Below, in pieces: positions 13,401-25,126 of a DNA stretch of 64,000 nt (position 1 is its first letter; every line of letters begins with the position of its first letter). Position numbers and translations under genes: made by a program. The stretch is from Cryptomeria japonica (taxonomy: Eukaryota > Streptophyta > Pinopsida > Cupressales > Cupressaceae), in the NCBI RefSeq assembly GCF_030272615.1, contig NC_081408.1:765326330-765390329 (forward strand), in the 5' to 3' direction. Under the pieces are notes generated by a model. That model saw only the letters and a list, made by a program, of their open reading frames with translations, did not search any database and was not told the DNA's origin.

Positions 13401-14392
13401 AGAGAGATGGACCCTCTTCCTTTAACCATGCATGGTGCATCATTACCAAAACGAACCACGCCACCATCATATTCTTCCAATAATAAAAACTTGCTCCAGT
13501 CACCAGTCATATGGTGAGAACAACCACTGTCAATAATCCACTCATTGACATTATCAAAGCGAGAGACAAGAGCTTTCTTGTTTGACACATCTTCCTTTAC
13601 AGCAACAAACACAATGTCTTCATTCTCTTCATCTTCTGATTCCTCATCTGTGACACCTTCATCAACTACAACAAAACAGTTTCTCTAGTTTCCTCCTTTG
13701 GATTTCTTGAACCTTTCTGATTTGTCCTTGTTGTCACTATTAGGACAGTTCATAGCAATATGTCCTATCTGGTTACAAGAAAAACATTTCAAAGGGAGCT
13801 TACCTCTGTATTTATCGGTTCCTTTTGGAAATCTCCTGGCAAGAAGAGCTTGAAATTCTATCAGAAACTCCTTGTCATTCATCACTCTGCTCTGTCTTGG
13901 TTCACCACTAGTGCTTGCTTCTTTTCCTTTCCTGGATGGTATAGCAGAAGCTCTAAAGGCTGATTCGGTCTTTTGAACACTGCCATCAAAACTATTTAAC
14001 TCATAGGCTATCAACTTTGCAATGATGGAGTCCAAGGATACCTTAGACTTGTCTATTGATCTCAGTTCCTGAATAGCAGCAACCCTTATTGCATAGACCG
14101 GCAATAGGGATCTCAGTACTTTTCTTACCACAGTGGAGTCTTCCATTTTACCACCTGCACTCTTGATATCTCCGACAACAATTTTGATTCTAATACCATA
14201 CTGTTGAATGGTTTCACCTTCAACCATCCGGATGTCTTCAAACTTCCCTCTAAGGCTCTCTTCCTTATCTTGTTTAACATGCTCATCGCCTCCATAGATA
14301 TTTTCAAGAGCATCCCATACCTCTTTGGGATTTTCCTTATCTTGGACATCAATGAACTCAATGTCAGATAAACTACTGATTAGGGCTTCCAT
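10478..14392 (-). pseudogene. copia-A Gag-Pol polyprotein: single frame, about seven nonsense codons
   Basis: One frame of 1305 codons runs from ATG at 14392 to TAA at 10478-10480. In order: copia gag with zinc knuckle CFSCNQIGHIAMNC (about residues 209-222); protease with IDSGCSHHMTG; GAG-pre-integrase; integrase with HTDLCGP and RTDQGGEF; RT with [23 protein letters not shown] and the FVDDIIF catalytic box; RNase H with VFTDADWAG, STAEAEYVA and KPLPKTTFVHLRG. Stops lie at 13685-13687, 12683-12685, 12347-12349, 11144-11146 and 10910-10912, with further stops after 10860. The integrase Glu is Lys (AKRNN, codon 12668-12670), so the enzyme would be dead even without the stops. The absence of frameshifts indicates recent arrival relative to its host element. 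Confidence 0.92.
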
Positions 14393-14632
14393 GACTTACC
14401 CATTCTCCTGTATCTCTCTCTTTTGGTCATCAGTGAGAGTACCAGTAGGGGCAACATAGGGATTCTCAACATAGCTCCAGTGTTGAGCACCCATGCTTCT
14501 GATGTATATCTTCATTCTATCTTTCTATATACTGAAATTTTCCTTGTTAAACTTTGGACCTTCCCTCTTCATCATTACAACAGGATCTTTCCCTCAAGCG
14601 GTTAAGCTTACAACACAGAGGACCTGGAGGAC

Positions 14633-14644
14633 GCTCTGATACCA
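14633..14644 (-). other. Primer-binding site of copia-A
   Basis: Minus-strand TGGTATCAGAGC lies two bases inside the 5' LTR. This is the standard copia site complementary to the 3' end of initiator tRNA-Met. Confidence 0.9.
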
Positions 14645-14646
14645 AT

Positions 14647-16208
14647 TGATAACTCAATAATGAAAGAAGAGTACCAAACTAGTACTAAGAGGGGGGGGTG
14701 AATCAGTACCAGACACAAATACAATCCAAAACTTGTTTGACAGCAAATACTCCAAATGACTGGCAAACAATGACACCGATTAAAACAGAGTGCAACCGGT
14801 AAAACCCAGAACAACTAAAACAATCATAAACCGGTTACTCACTTAGCTTTCTTCTTAGCTCAATACAATAGTACCATTACACCCTCATGCATGAATAGGT
14901 AATCTATCATTAGTTCTTCACAACCGCTAGTTCAACATGTTTTATTGACAAGCATAAAACACAGAACCATCATATGCTTAACAGGAAATAACAAAGCATC
15001 ACAAAAAAATCACACATGACACACATATTTTTTTCACGTGGAAACCCAACTGGGAAAAACCACGATGGGGATGAATACCCACAAGCTGCTTTTTGAACTC
15101 TTTAGAAGTCCACTCTGTTAGGAGCCTTGTCCAGTTAAAGACAGTACAAAAGGTTCTACTAGGAACCGATCCTGTTAGGGATCACCCAGTTAGGGGATGG
15201 CTACAATACCCAGTTAGGGTTACCTTGTTAGAGGATTTCAAGAACTCAATAGCTAAAGGATCTCCAGAGCTCTATAGCTTCCCAGAACTCAATAACTTTG
15301 AGTTACCCTGTTAAAGGATTTGTATCAAGCCGGTTAAGGCCACCCTGTTAAGGGATTTCACAACTGTTGAAGTGGTTAAAGATCAACAGGAATTACAATG
15401 ATCTGATAATAGCACTCAATGCTAATGCAGATCCGCTTTGGCTCCTCTTCACCTTCTGCACATTAACTTTGCGGGTATCTCTTCTCTCCTTTGGTTTGGC
15501 AAGAATCGCGTATCACTTCCCTTGGATACACACATACAACTTTTGCCAACAACTCCTGAAAGAAGCACAACATTGACCTTATAGGAAACAGATAGGTCGG
15601 TAGCATAAACCCTAAACCCTAAACCTTTTAGGTTAAGTGATTCAAACAGTTCGATCCTAACTGTTGATCATATTGCATTAGATGCAATCAGTCTTGATAC
15701 AATCTCAAGACAATCTCCATCGTTCATTACCACCGATTACATGGCGGCTAATAACCCATCACACGTTATCAACATTTAACAAACTTCACACATTCCCAAG
15801 GTAGATAGGGATAATCTCCTTCATGCAATATCCTTCATGCACACAAGGCTAACATGGCAACATGAGCATGGATACACTACTAACTCATCACACAAAGTCA
15901 CCGATTAGGTCACGCAGGCTTTGAGGTTCATCAACCGAAAACCCTGAGACTACCAACTGGTAGTCACACAAAGGTTCCATGAACCGGTTCCAATAACAAC
16001 ATGTCGATTCACCTTCAACAAACATACCACTTCACTTTCACATAACCAATTCTCATATCATCATGCCAGTTTACTTTGAACATGCACGTCGCTTCACTTT
16101 GGCACATATACCAGTTCACACATGGCGGTTCTCTATTCTACACATATTGACATCAATGACAACATACAATGTCATTATGTCCTCATACCGGTTCACAAAA
16201 TGCCAACA
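14647..16208 (-). repeat. copia-A 5' LTR
   Basis: Direct repeat of 8653-10235, bounded by TG and CA on the minus strand. Relative to the other LTR it lacks a short segment near 15205 (a CCGGTTAAGGG stretch) and one near 15868. Confidence 0.92.
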
Positions 16209-16213
16209 CATTA

Positions 16214-18675
16214 CAGTGCGGAACTTAGTGCAGTGTCTGAGAAGATTTACGCCATTATAAAATTGAAAGTGTTATCACTGCGATGGGTGGTCTGCCTGTT
16301 CGACATGAGCCGACAATCCATGAGGTTCTTTTGCAGAATCAGGTTTGTGAACAAATATTCTGTAACAGTGGATCGCTGGATTATTTTTTAAATTTGACAG
16401 AGTTTGATGAGGCAATTACGTGAGAATTTACCCGCACACTTTCAAATGGCGAAGCTCAGGTAAAAGGTTTAAGGGTAGTTGTTTCAGAACAACAAATAGT
16501 AGAGGTAACTAGGTTACCAATAGATGGGGAGAAGTACTCAGATTCTAAGGATGCATGCAATGCAAGAGCATCATTTACATGACTAGGATACCCTCCATTG
16601 GTGGTAGATAGACAAGGAGCTAGGTGAGAATCCCTTCCGCCTGAATGGAGAGCAACAACATTGTATGTTTTCATGTCTACATTCTCATCACTTTAAACTC
16701 CTGATTCATCTGCGCCACGGAAGAAGGATGAATGTTCCAAGCTTATTATACAACCTTCTTTCTATAAGTGCAATAGAGACCCAGAAAGGTAGGCCACATT
16801 TTGTTTCTCACCATTGTCTAATTAAGCTTTTAGTTGAAAAATCCTTGAGAGATGTTTCTCCAAATGCTCTGGAATAAATTTGTTGAAACCAAAATGTTTA
16901 GGGAAGAACACATAGAGGAACCACTTCCATCTCAAGAACAAGAAAACCTTGTGGAACCTAATTCCCCTCTTGAGCCCTCATCCTCGTTGAAATCCTCAGA
17001 ACAAAATCCTCCTGCAGTATAGGAACCCTTACAAAAAGAAGTTGAAGCAGGGGTTCCTCCTCAAGGTTCAAGAAAAACTGGGGCTGCCACAAAAATGGAA
17101 AAGGGCAAAGAAAAACAAGTTGATATAGAGCATAAGGACAAGAAAAGTAAAAATGAGAATGTACCCCTTCCTATGGCCAAGAAGAGGAAAATCATAAAAC
17201 CAGTTGCTGTGGTAATTGTTGAGGTAGTTGAAGAGGTGGCCACAGGAAGTAGCCCTGTAGCCAGAAAAGGCAAAGTTCGAAGAAGTAGTGGTAGGCTCCG
17301 TAAAAAGCATAAAAGCCAAGACCAATCAACAAAGCCAAAAATTACCATCTTGATTGACTCCCCAGAACAAGATCAATACAGTCTGCTTCATCGTGATATC
17401 CCTCCTTCTCCACCTAATGAACCTCAAATGGAACATGAAGAGGAGGAAGAACTACAAAATATGGGGGAAGATCAGGAACTACAGCTTCAGAAAGAAGAGG
17501 AGCTTCTGAATATAGAGAAGCCACAGGAAGAAGTAAATTTTGAGAGACTAAATAGTTTAGCATCTGTTGTAGAGCAGGTTATTGAAGCGGGGAGTGGAAA
17601 AGAAATCAAGAAACCTAGGGCGCCTACTCATAGACCACCTATCTCTCTTACTATTCATGCGGTGGGACTTGCTCTTTATGAGGATTGGGAATTGGAGAAA
17701 GTAAAAATGCAGATGATAGTTGACTGGCAGAAGAAGGTTATTGAGCAGAAGGATGAGGAAATAGCCCAGCTTAAAGCTAAGGTGGAAACAATAGCCACCA
17801 TGGTTCCACAACTGATGCAATGTCAAACTCCTCCTCGTGTCTACTCTCTATATTTAAAAGAACAACACATCAGTTTCCAGATGATGAGGATTGTTAGGGA
17901 TTTAAGCCCCTCATTGCAAACACCACAATAATTTTATAGTTCTTTTCAGACGTCTCCTATGACAATCAAAAACTTACTTTGTGAATTGTATGTCCATAAC
18001 TATGTTGTCCCTGATGATGTTAATTGGAACCCTCTCCTTTACATTGGAGATATTCAATTGAGGGCTCTTATGTCATGGATGCAGAATGAAATATCAAGGG
18101 GAGAGAAGTTTCAGGTGCATCATATGGAAGAACTTGAGCTTTCATTACCCTTAAGGGATGAATCAAAAGAACCCAGATGATTTTACTTTGATTGGCAAAA
18201 GATTGTTTATGAACCAGACTATGCAATGGAAATCCTACCCCTAAGGGAAGCAGTGTATAAAGAATATGAACAAATGGCTCCAAGGGAAGGACATGAAGCA
18301 AAAGAACATATATTCTAGCGTTGGGATAGCCTAACAGATGAATTAAAGCAATATGAGCCACACTCTATGCAAAATTACCATGCAACATTAAACAGAGCAC
18401 CCAAGTACATGCACTTGGGAAGAACAAAGGGACAACATTGGCTTCCTCTCAGTTTTCAGCCTCCAATCCTCCTATGGCCACTAATGGGTTGGAGGGATAG
18501 TGACCCACCATACAATGAAGCAGCAGAACATACCAGGTGGAAGAGATTGGAGAAAATGAAAGGATTCTACTGGAGCTTACCAAATGGCGGTTCTGGGCAG
18601 GTTACTCCAGGCAATTTCCAAATTAATGCCAGAATCCAAAATTTTCCTGTTGCTGGAGGATCAACAAGAAGTTAG
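16214..18675 (+). pseudogene. gypsy-A third ORF (unknown function), after integrase
   Basis: Coding sequence resumes at the copia-A insertion point. The N-terminal part (16214-17050, several stops and frameshifts) includes EFTRTLSNGEAQVKG and VVSEQQIVEVTRLPIDGEKY. This pattern resembles the 'putative plant transposon protein' family found near plant retrotransposons. From 17095 to 17931 a long frame is Lys/Glu-rich and ends in a predicted coiled coil (WELEKVKMQMIVDWQKK... to about 17820). After a stop at 17931 the frame continues at 17959-18675 with a Trp-rich tail (HWLPLSFQPP, LLWPLMGWRDSD). I see no signal peptide or transmembrane segment, so the position is env-like but the protein is not recognisably an envelope. 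The start lies upstream of copia-A and could not be fixed. Confidence 0.6.
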
Positions 18676-18690
18676 GCTAGGGGGAGACGA
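18676..18690 (+). other. Polypurine tract of gypsy-A
   Basis: The purine run AGGGGGAGA lies directly before the inferred LTR start TGAGCC at 18691. Confidence 0.55.
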
Positions 18691-19915
18691 TGAGCCTAAA
18701 CAATGGCTCTATTTTTATAGATTTCTGATATAATACTCCTACTTAGGTCTTATGATTAGATGACATTTGGATTATAATGTTTTCCTAAGATGATACCTTT
18801 CAAGTGTTTTTGAAAGTGGTTTAACCTATACCCAAGGATGTCATATAGTGGTTTCAAATGATCTGTCTATGCAAATATCTAAAGTTAATTATAAATATGA
18901 TTTATGTTATATCATGTAAGAATTAGTATATACACATGTTGTTGTCTCTGTTAATATCTTGATACATGGTCAGCAAAGGTGAGGAAAAGACAGATGGCGG
19001 CTCAAAAGATCATCAAGTATGTAACCGCAATGCAGACCCAGTCAAAGAAATGTTGTTATGATCAAGATCATTGGATTGGTTCTTCAGTAGATTGATTTAT
19101 GAAAACATTTATAACTATTCCTAGTGGATCTTAGATCTAGGAGGCGGTCATGCTATATTTTCTCAGCTGCAGGACATATGTTGTTCTGTTGTCCTGTGCT
19201 GACTTCTTCTTCTTCTTTTGTTAACAAATTATGTTCACCTATTTTGTAGGGATGTGGGCAGTTGGTTAGAAGTTTTTTATAAGCTTTCCTATAAATAAAA
19301 GGGATCTCTCTCCTCTCGAGGAGAGCAGAGAAAAAGATAATATTTTGTAATACACAGTTTTCTGGTGTTATGTATGTATTTTGCAGTCAAGATGAAATAA
19401 AGAAATTAATGTGATTTTGGATGATTAGATAAGTGTAATATGAAGTTTTGGAAATACTCACTCAAGGGGGCCCACTTGGTGAGTAATCCTTTGTATGTTT
19501 TAAACTAGTTTTCATACTTTTGTAATAGTTGTTTCTGTAGTTGTCTGTTCCTGCAGCCATAGGAAACAGTTCCTATGTCTGTTCCTGCAGCCACGGCAAC
19601 AAAGTAGTTCCTGCTGCTCGCCAGAACTTTATCTTTTAACAGTAATTGTTTAAAGCAATTTCCAGTTGTAAGATTAAGTATTAGTTTATTAGAGATTCTG
19701 TGTGTTTACTTTAAGAAGAATTTCCTTTCCTGCAGTTATATAAAATGGTTGCAATATGAACTTGGTGCACATACAGTGCTAGCCCATTTCAAGTTTACGT
19801 CCCTGGTTGATAACTAAATGAGCCTTTGCTAGAGGAAAAGTTAGTTATTCAAGGATATCCAATCTTTGAATTGTGTTTTATCACCTAGTTGTCATTCCAG
19901 TTGTGAGGACCAACA
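18691..19915 (+). repeat. gypsy-A 3' LTR (complete, about 1.2 kb)
   Basis: Aligns with 1-971 plus 2416-2475. It is bounded by TGAGCC and CCAACA, with a TATA box at 19290-19297. The first 190 bp have no counterpart in the window because the left LTR is cut. The 3' boundary is supported by the left LTR ending with the same CCAACA just before the primer site. Confidence 0.88.
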
Positions 19916-20560
19916 AATATCTTAGGTTGAATCATAAAGAGTTAGAGAAGCTGATTAAATATGTTCAAGGGAAAACTTCTCAGTTGCAATACACCAACAC
20001 ACCATTGATTAATCTTGAATCTTCACGGGATGAAAAGGATACCAAGTCTATAGAGTTGTCTAGTACTATTCTAAAGACATTAGCTAATGAACCAATTGAA
20101 TAACCATTAGTACCTGATCAAAGGCTCGAGCCATTTTATGTGTCCTTATTTATCAATGGGTTTAAACTTAATAATTGCATTATTGATTCTAGAGCATCTG
20201 ATAATATTATGCCTTTTGCAGTTGCTAAAGCATTAGGACTTTCACTCACTAAAACATTTGGTAAATTCTATTTAATGGACTCAAAGAAAATTCCTTTACT
20301 AGGTCAAATCAAAGATGCGCAGGTTGCTCTGGCGGTACATCCTAACAAAGAGTGAAGTTGACTATTCTAGTTGTTGATATTCCCGCAAGTTAAGGAATAT
20401 TGTTAAGCATGAAATTTTGTAAGGATTTGGGAGGAGAAATTAAGATGGATTCGTCTGAGGCAATAATTCCCATTGGTAAACAAAAATTTGCTCTTCAACC
20501 TAAACCAAAGTCCAAGTATACCATTTTTCCCTCTAATGACCCAAAATCTCAAATATTGTA
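19916..20560 (+). pseudogene. gypsy-B protease region
   Basis: The sequence starts abruptly in coding frame at the gypsy-A boundary (LRLNHKELEKLIKYVQGK, gag-pol linker). The protease active site reads IIDSRASDNIMP: Arg (codon 20191-20193) replaces the Gly of the DSG triad. After a frameshift near 20355-20400 the conserved end continues (DIPAS, LLSMKFCKDLGGEIKMD). An in-frame stop is at 20101-20103. Together these predict no activity. Confidence 0.72.
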
Positions 20561-20639
20561 TCATGAATGTGATTTTGGCAATTATTTGTTCTTCTCTGAT
20601 GATAAGAAAGGTACACCAAAAGTTGAAGTGGATCTTACT

Positions 20640-21257
20640 GCAAGCTTGTGGGAGATAAAATTTGATGGTAGTTGTGCATCGGTTGGATCTGGTGCTGGAG
20701 TGGTGCTCATTTCACCACGAGGTGAAAAGATTCATTTTTCATTCAAATTAGAATTTAAGAACATTAATAACACCACAAAATATGAGGCATTGTTGTTAGG
20801 AATAGAGCAAGCTAGAAAAAGGGGAATCAAATTGTTGAGTGACAAAGGTGATGCAGAATTGATTGTTAAACAGGTATGAGGTCTCTTCTCGGTAAAGAAT
20901 GAAAGGCTCAGACATTATAAAAACCAAGTCTGGGATGAGATTGAATATTTTGATGCTTTCTCAATTGAAGCTATTCCTAGAGATCAAAATTCTCGGGCAA
21001 ATTCTTTAGCAGTGTCAGCATCTTTGTTGCTCCCACATCCCGACTTTGGTGCAGACATTTATAGGATTGAGGTTGTATATCATCCTAATGTACCTGACAA
21101 TTCAAATTTTTGGCAAGTGTTTGGAAACAATAAACACATCAACCAGTTCTTGCAAAATGTTGAAATGTTCGCCTCTTCTTTCTTTGAAGGTTTAGAGAAT
21201 GAATGTAATGAATTTTGTCCAGATACAGGGGGAGATTTTAAAAAGGAAATTTTTTAG
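20640..21257 (+). pseudogene. gypsy-B archaeal-type RNase H placed before the RT, plus linker
   Basis: The domain begins WEIKFDGSCASVGSGAG (first catalytic Asp). It continues NTTKYEALLLGIEQARKRG (Glu), GDAELIVKQV (Asp) and, after a TGA stop at 20877-20879, IPRDQNSRANSLAVSAS. The last position should be Asp but is Asn (codon 21000-21002). A linker follows (YRIEVVYHPNVPDNSNFWQVF), and the frame ends with TAG at 21255-21257. The RT starts only at about 21540. In Tat elements the extra RNase H normally follows the classical one, so this order differs from gypsy-C in the same window. The extra domain is thought to supply cutting activity lost by the classical RNase H. Confidence 0.78.
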
Positions 21258-21539
21258 TTGAAGGGAAATCGAATTCCAAAAGGCCTTATATCCTTAGAAC
21301 GCCTCTTTGATCGCAATGACAAGCATGTCAAAGAAAATGTTTCTCAAACTGCTAACACATCGAGAGAATATGAATAGATTAATTCAGGTGATGAAAACAA
21401 CCCAAAGATGGTCAATTGAGGAAAGTGTTGCAGTCCTAAAGAAAGGCATTTGTTTGTTAAACTACTACAAAAAAAATTTGACGTATTGGTCTGGTCTTAT
21501 GAGGATTTGAAAGACTTCAGAAATTGTTAGCTTCAACAT

Positions 21540-23033
21540 CACATTCCCCTCAAGCCCGAAGTAGCTCCTTTTAGACAAAAAATAAGAAATTACAATCCCA
21601 AGGTTGCGGATGCTATTTTCAAAGAAATAGATAAGATGCTTAATGAAAGGATCATTTATCCTATTCATCATTCTACATGGGTGGCCAATATTGTTCCAGT
21701 AAGCAAGAAGAATGGAGAAATAAGGATCTGTTTGGATTTTCGAAATTTGAATCAGGCTAGTTTAAAAGATAATTACCCATTGCCAGTGATGGATCATATT
21801 CTCCAAAATGTTGCTGCATCAAAAATGATGTTGATGCTTGATGGTTTCTCTGGTTATAACTAGATAAGTGTAGCAAAAGCAGACCAGCATAAAACGGCCT
21901 TCACGGTGCCTTGGAGAACTTTCGCCTACAATCAAATACCTTTCGGCCTAATAAATGTGGGAACAACTTTTCAAAGGGCAATGAATCTCTCATTTGGTCA
22001 CCTCATTGGTAAGACTGTAGTTATCTATCTTGATGATTTGACAGTTTTCTCTAAAAGAAGAAAAAATCACCTAAGAGATTTGGAGACTGTGTAACAAAGA
22101 TGCAGAGACCATGGTATTTCTCTCAACCCATAGAAGTCAACTTTTTGTGTTACAGAGGGAAAGCTTTTAGGGCATATAGTTTCACAAGATGGTATCAAAA
22201 TAGATCCTAATTGGGTAAAAGCTATTCAGGAGTTAAGTCTGCCATCAAACAGAAGTGGTGTCAAATGATTCTTTGGGCAAGTGAGTTTCCTCATGAGGTT
22301 TGTGTCAGAATTTGCTGAAATTACTAAACACATTGTAGGGATGATGAGTGAAAAGCATATTTTCAAATGGAAGGAAGAAGCAGAAAGAGCCTTTGGAGAG
22401 GTAAAAGAAGCAATTGCTCATGCTTCAACATTAATAAATCTTGATTTTAAGAAAGATTTTATCATGTATTGTTATGCTTCAGAACACACAATGTCTGGTA
22501 TTCTTCTGCAAAAGAATGAACTGAATAAAGAAGTCCCTATTGTGTTCATGAGTATTTCGCTCAAAAAGCATGAATTGAATTACTCATTAGTAGAGAAGCG
22601 GGCCTTTGCAGTTGTAAAGCATTTCAGGTATTATGTTTTGCATTCCCATTCAATTGTCTTTGTACCAAATCCTACTGTGAAAAGTATCTTGACTCGGCAA
22701 GAGGTAGGAATGAATAATAGAGTGACTTGGGTTTCAAAGGTTCAGGAGTTTTATCTGGATATACGATTAACCAAGTTAGTTAGGGGGCAAGGATTATGTC
22801 GTTTGATAGCTAAAAACAAGGAAGAGGAAGACAAACTCCCACTGACTTTATTTGTTAGCTTGCAAGATGAATGGTTCAGTGATGTGGCTCATTACTTAAC
22901 TTATGAAGAATGCCTTGAGCATTTAACTGCAAAAGAAAAAAGAAATTTAATATTTAAAGTGACTAAATATGTGATTGTTGATGATATCCTATATAAAAAA
23001 AGGCTTGGATGGGTCATTCTTAAGGTGTGTTGA
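21540..23033 (+). pseudogene. gypsy-B reverse transcriptase and degenerate RNase H
   Basis: In frame with the upstream RNase H. RT motifs: WVANIVPVSKKNGEIRICLD, MLMLDGFSGYN, FTVPWRTFAYNQIPFGL, TTFQRAMN and the catalytic box YLDD (IYLDDLTVF). Thumb and connection follow (GKLLGHIVSQDG). The classical RNase H at 22430-22810 reads MYCYASEHTMSGILLQKNE: the first catalytic Asp position is aromatic, so this domain is probably structural only. Stops occur after GFSGYN (21861-21863), after LRDLETV (22092-22094), near 22129, near 22266 and at 23031-23033. Confidence 0.85.
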
Positions 23034-24128
23034 CAAAGAATAGCAGGAGAATCTTTTACAAGTTTTTCATAATGAGGCATGCAAAGGACACTATTCATCC
23101 ACTGTAACAGCCTTCAAAATCCTCAGGAGTTGTTACTACTAGCCAGGAATGTTTAAATATGCATATAAATGGGTTGCAGGTTGTGAGAAATGCAAGTTAT
23201 TCTCAGGAAGACCTCAATTAGCTGCATTGTCATTAAGACCGGTAATCATAGATGAACCCTTCAAATAGTGGGGATTAGATTTTGTTGGTCCATTGAATCC
23301 TTCATCAAGTCCTTGTCATACCCATATCCTTACAGCTACAAATTATTTTACGAAGTGGGTAGAAGCAATCCCTGTCAGGAAAACTACTTCAGAAATTGTT
23401 TGTACTTTCTTGAAAGAAAGTATCTTGACTAGATTTGGTGTACCTCAGAAAATTGTGACCGATAATGCCCCAAATTTCTCTTCCAAAGAACTCAGCCTGT
23501 TTTGTTATGATCATGGCATTTACTTATCTCATTCTTCATATCACTATCCGCAAGGAAATGGCCAAGCCGAATCTAGCAATAAGAATCTGATTTCTATAAT
23601 GCGAAAGTTGGTGGCTGAGAATGCAAAGGATTGGCATAAAAGATTATATGAAGCACTATGGGCAGACATGACCTTGCCCAAGAGGGCCATAGGTATGAAA
23701 CCATTTGAATTGGTATACGGAGTTGAAGCTCAATTGTCCTTACCTTTGGAATTATCATATACTAGTTTGCAGAAAGTAATAGAAGATGAGTTCTTTCAAA
23801 GTGCCCTGGAAAAGAGAATTATGTACCTTTCAAAAATTGAAGAGGAGAGGTAGGAATTGGTAGATCACATCATTGCTCATCAGGCTAGGGTAAAGAAATT
23901 TTTTGATTGCAAAGCTAGACCATGACAGTTCATGTGGGAGATCAAGTCTTGCTCTGGGAAAAATGCAAGGAACCGAAAGGACCTCGTAAGAAATTTGTTT
24001 CTCTGTGGAAAGGACCATTCACGATCACGCAGATATTGGGTCCTAACCCATTCAAAATTGAATATCCTAATGGAGTTTTACTGCCCTTGTCCTATAATGG
24101 ACAAGATTTAAAGTTGTATCAGCTGTAA
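23034..24128 (+). pseudogene. gypsy-B integrase
   Basis: A +1 frame relative to RT carries the zinc-binding part (FHNEACKGHYSS ... CEKCKLF) and the core. Catalytic residues appear intact: GLDFVGP, IVTDNAPNF and NGQAESSNK. Stops sit in YY*PG and FK*WG (readable as CAG/TGG to TAG), and another ends the frame at 23851-23853. The C-terminal module resumes in a third frame at 23922-24128 with VGDQVLLWEK and LWKGPFTI. Frame breaks alone make it a pseudogene. Confidence 0.85.
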
Positions 24129-25126
24129 GTAGATCTCATTCTGCTCTATTCATAAGTTTTTGTTGTTGTGTTTGTTTTTCTTGTTGTGTGTTTGTTGTGT
24201 TTGGACCTTAGTCCTTCCCTGCTTGCATGTGAAACAAGATATCTAAGTTTCATTCCTGGTCCTTTTCAGTCCCGGTCCCTAGTCAGAGCCGATGTTACCC
24301 CATTATTTATTTTGAACAAAAAAATGTGTATTTAATTTTGTTTGCCTCGTTCGGTTTGATCTGTCTTTAGCCATGCACCTTTTGTTCCTTTATGTTTCAC
24401 CTTTTCTGCCCCAATGAACTCGTCGGTTGAACCTGCAAATTGGTTCAAGGTTCAAAGTTCAATCGGTATCTTTGTGTGGGTCGCAACTTTGTTATGTTGT
24501 CAAGCAAGCGATCATGAATGTGTTAAGTTGGTCTTGAACTTGAACTTTTGAACCATTTCTAAAGCGGTTCAAGGTTCAAGGTTAGAAGTCTTCCTTTACG
24601 TTTATTAAAAGTCTTCGCTCGTTCCTAGTGTTGTGTTGAGCTGCAAGTTGGAAGTTCTTTTGTTTTCTCAGGATTAAACTTGAACCATTGAACTTCTTGT
24701 GAAATGGTAAAAAATTTCAAAGGTTCATTCCAAGATTGGCCCCGAGGACATTAATAACACAAAAGGTGGCATGACAAAAGGAATATTCTGGGCATCTTAT
24801 AATTTAAAATTCTAAATTTGGAAAGAAATCATGAAAACTCAAGCCGTTTGTGTGGATTTGATGTGTAATTAAGAAAGTTGTCAGGTTCCGATCAAATCAT
24901 TGGTTATCTCACACGTTTGAATGAATCATTATGAGTCGTGTGTAGGTGTTACTAAGTTTTCTACTTCTTAACATGTGAATTCTCAAATTGTGAAAGTGGT
25001 AGTTGTTATTGTTGGAGGAGCAAAAGACGTCGAAGGTAATTTAAACTCCATACTTTTGAGGATTTCACAGATTTGATGGTGGTAACATGTGAGTTTTGAT
25101 AATTTCCCCTCCGCTGTGTTACTAGC
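24129..25126 (+). other. gypsy-B spacer between integrase and third ORF
   Basis: Noncoding, T-rich, with repeated GGTTCAAGGTTCAAAG-like phrases at about 24445-24580 (TTGAACC/GGTTCAA in both orientations, so short hairpins are possible). The equivalent spacer in gypsy-A is about 0.5 kb. No gene seen. Confidence 0.4.

Larger units (their letters stand above)
8653..16208 (-). mobile_element. copia-A: complete Ty1/copia LTR retrotransposon
   Basis: On the minus strand the element starts TGTTGGCATT and ends AGTTATCA. It is flanked by a perfect 5 bp duplication, CATTA at 8648-8652 and 16209-16213. It has LTRs of 1562 and 1583 bp, an initiator-tRNA-Met primer site, a polypurine tract and a gag-pol frame of 1305 codons. 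The frame has stops but no frameshift, so this insertion is younger than the gypsy elements around it. The insertion site is in the 3' part of gypsy-A. Confidence 0.93.
1..19915 (+). mobile_element. gypsy-A: Athila-like Ty3/gypsy LTR retrotransposon with two nested insertions
   Basis: Directly repeated LTRs flank gag, protease, RT, RNase H, integrase and a third ORF, all on the plus strand. The left LTR starts about 190 bp before the window, judged by alignment to the intact right LTR at 18691. Removing the nested copia element and the nested solo LTR leaves an element of roughly 11 kb. The primer-binding site TGGCATCGTTGTTGG resembles the Athila type, and the RT contains the Athila-style string CRPIR*PQRRINP. 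It interrupts gypsy-B, whose reading resumes directly after 19915. The left target duplication is outside the window. Every ORF is broken, so the copy is dead. Confidence 0.85.

Noticed and set aside
16214-18675. gypsy-A third ORF as a true envelope gene
   Set aside because: Its position fits, but no signal peptide, transmembrane helix or cleavage site is visible; it is recorded as unknown function.
19873-20103. Open frame crossing the end of the gypsy-A LTR
   Set aside because: It joins LTR sequence to the interior of gypsy-B at an insertion junction; the first 15 codons are LTR, so it is a chance fusion and not a gene.
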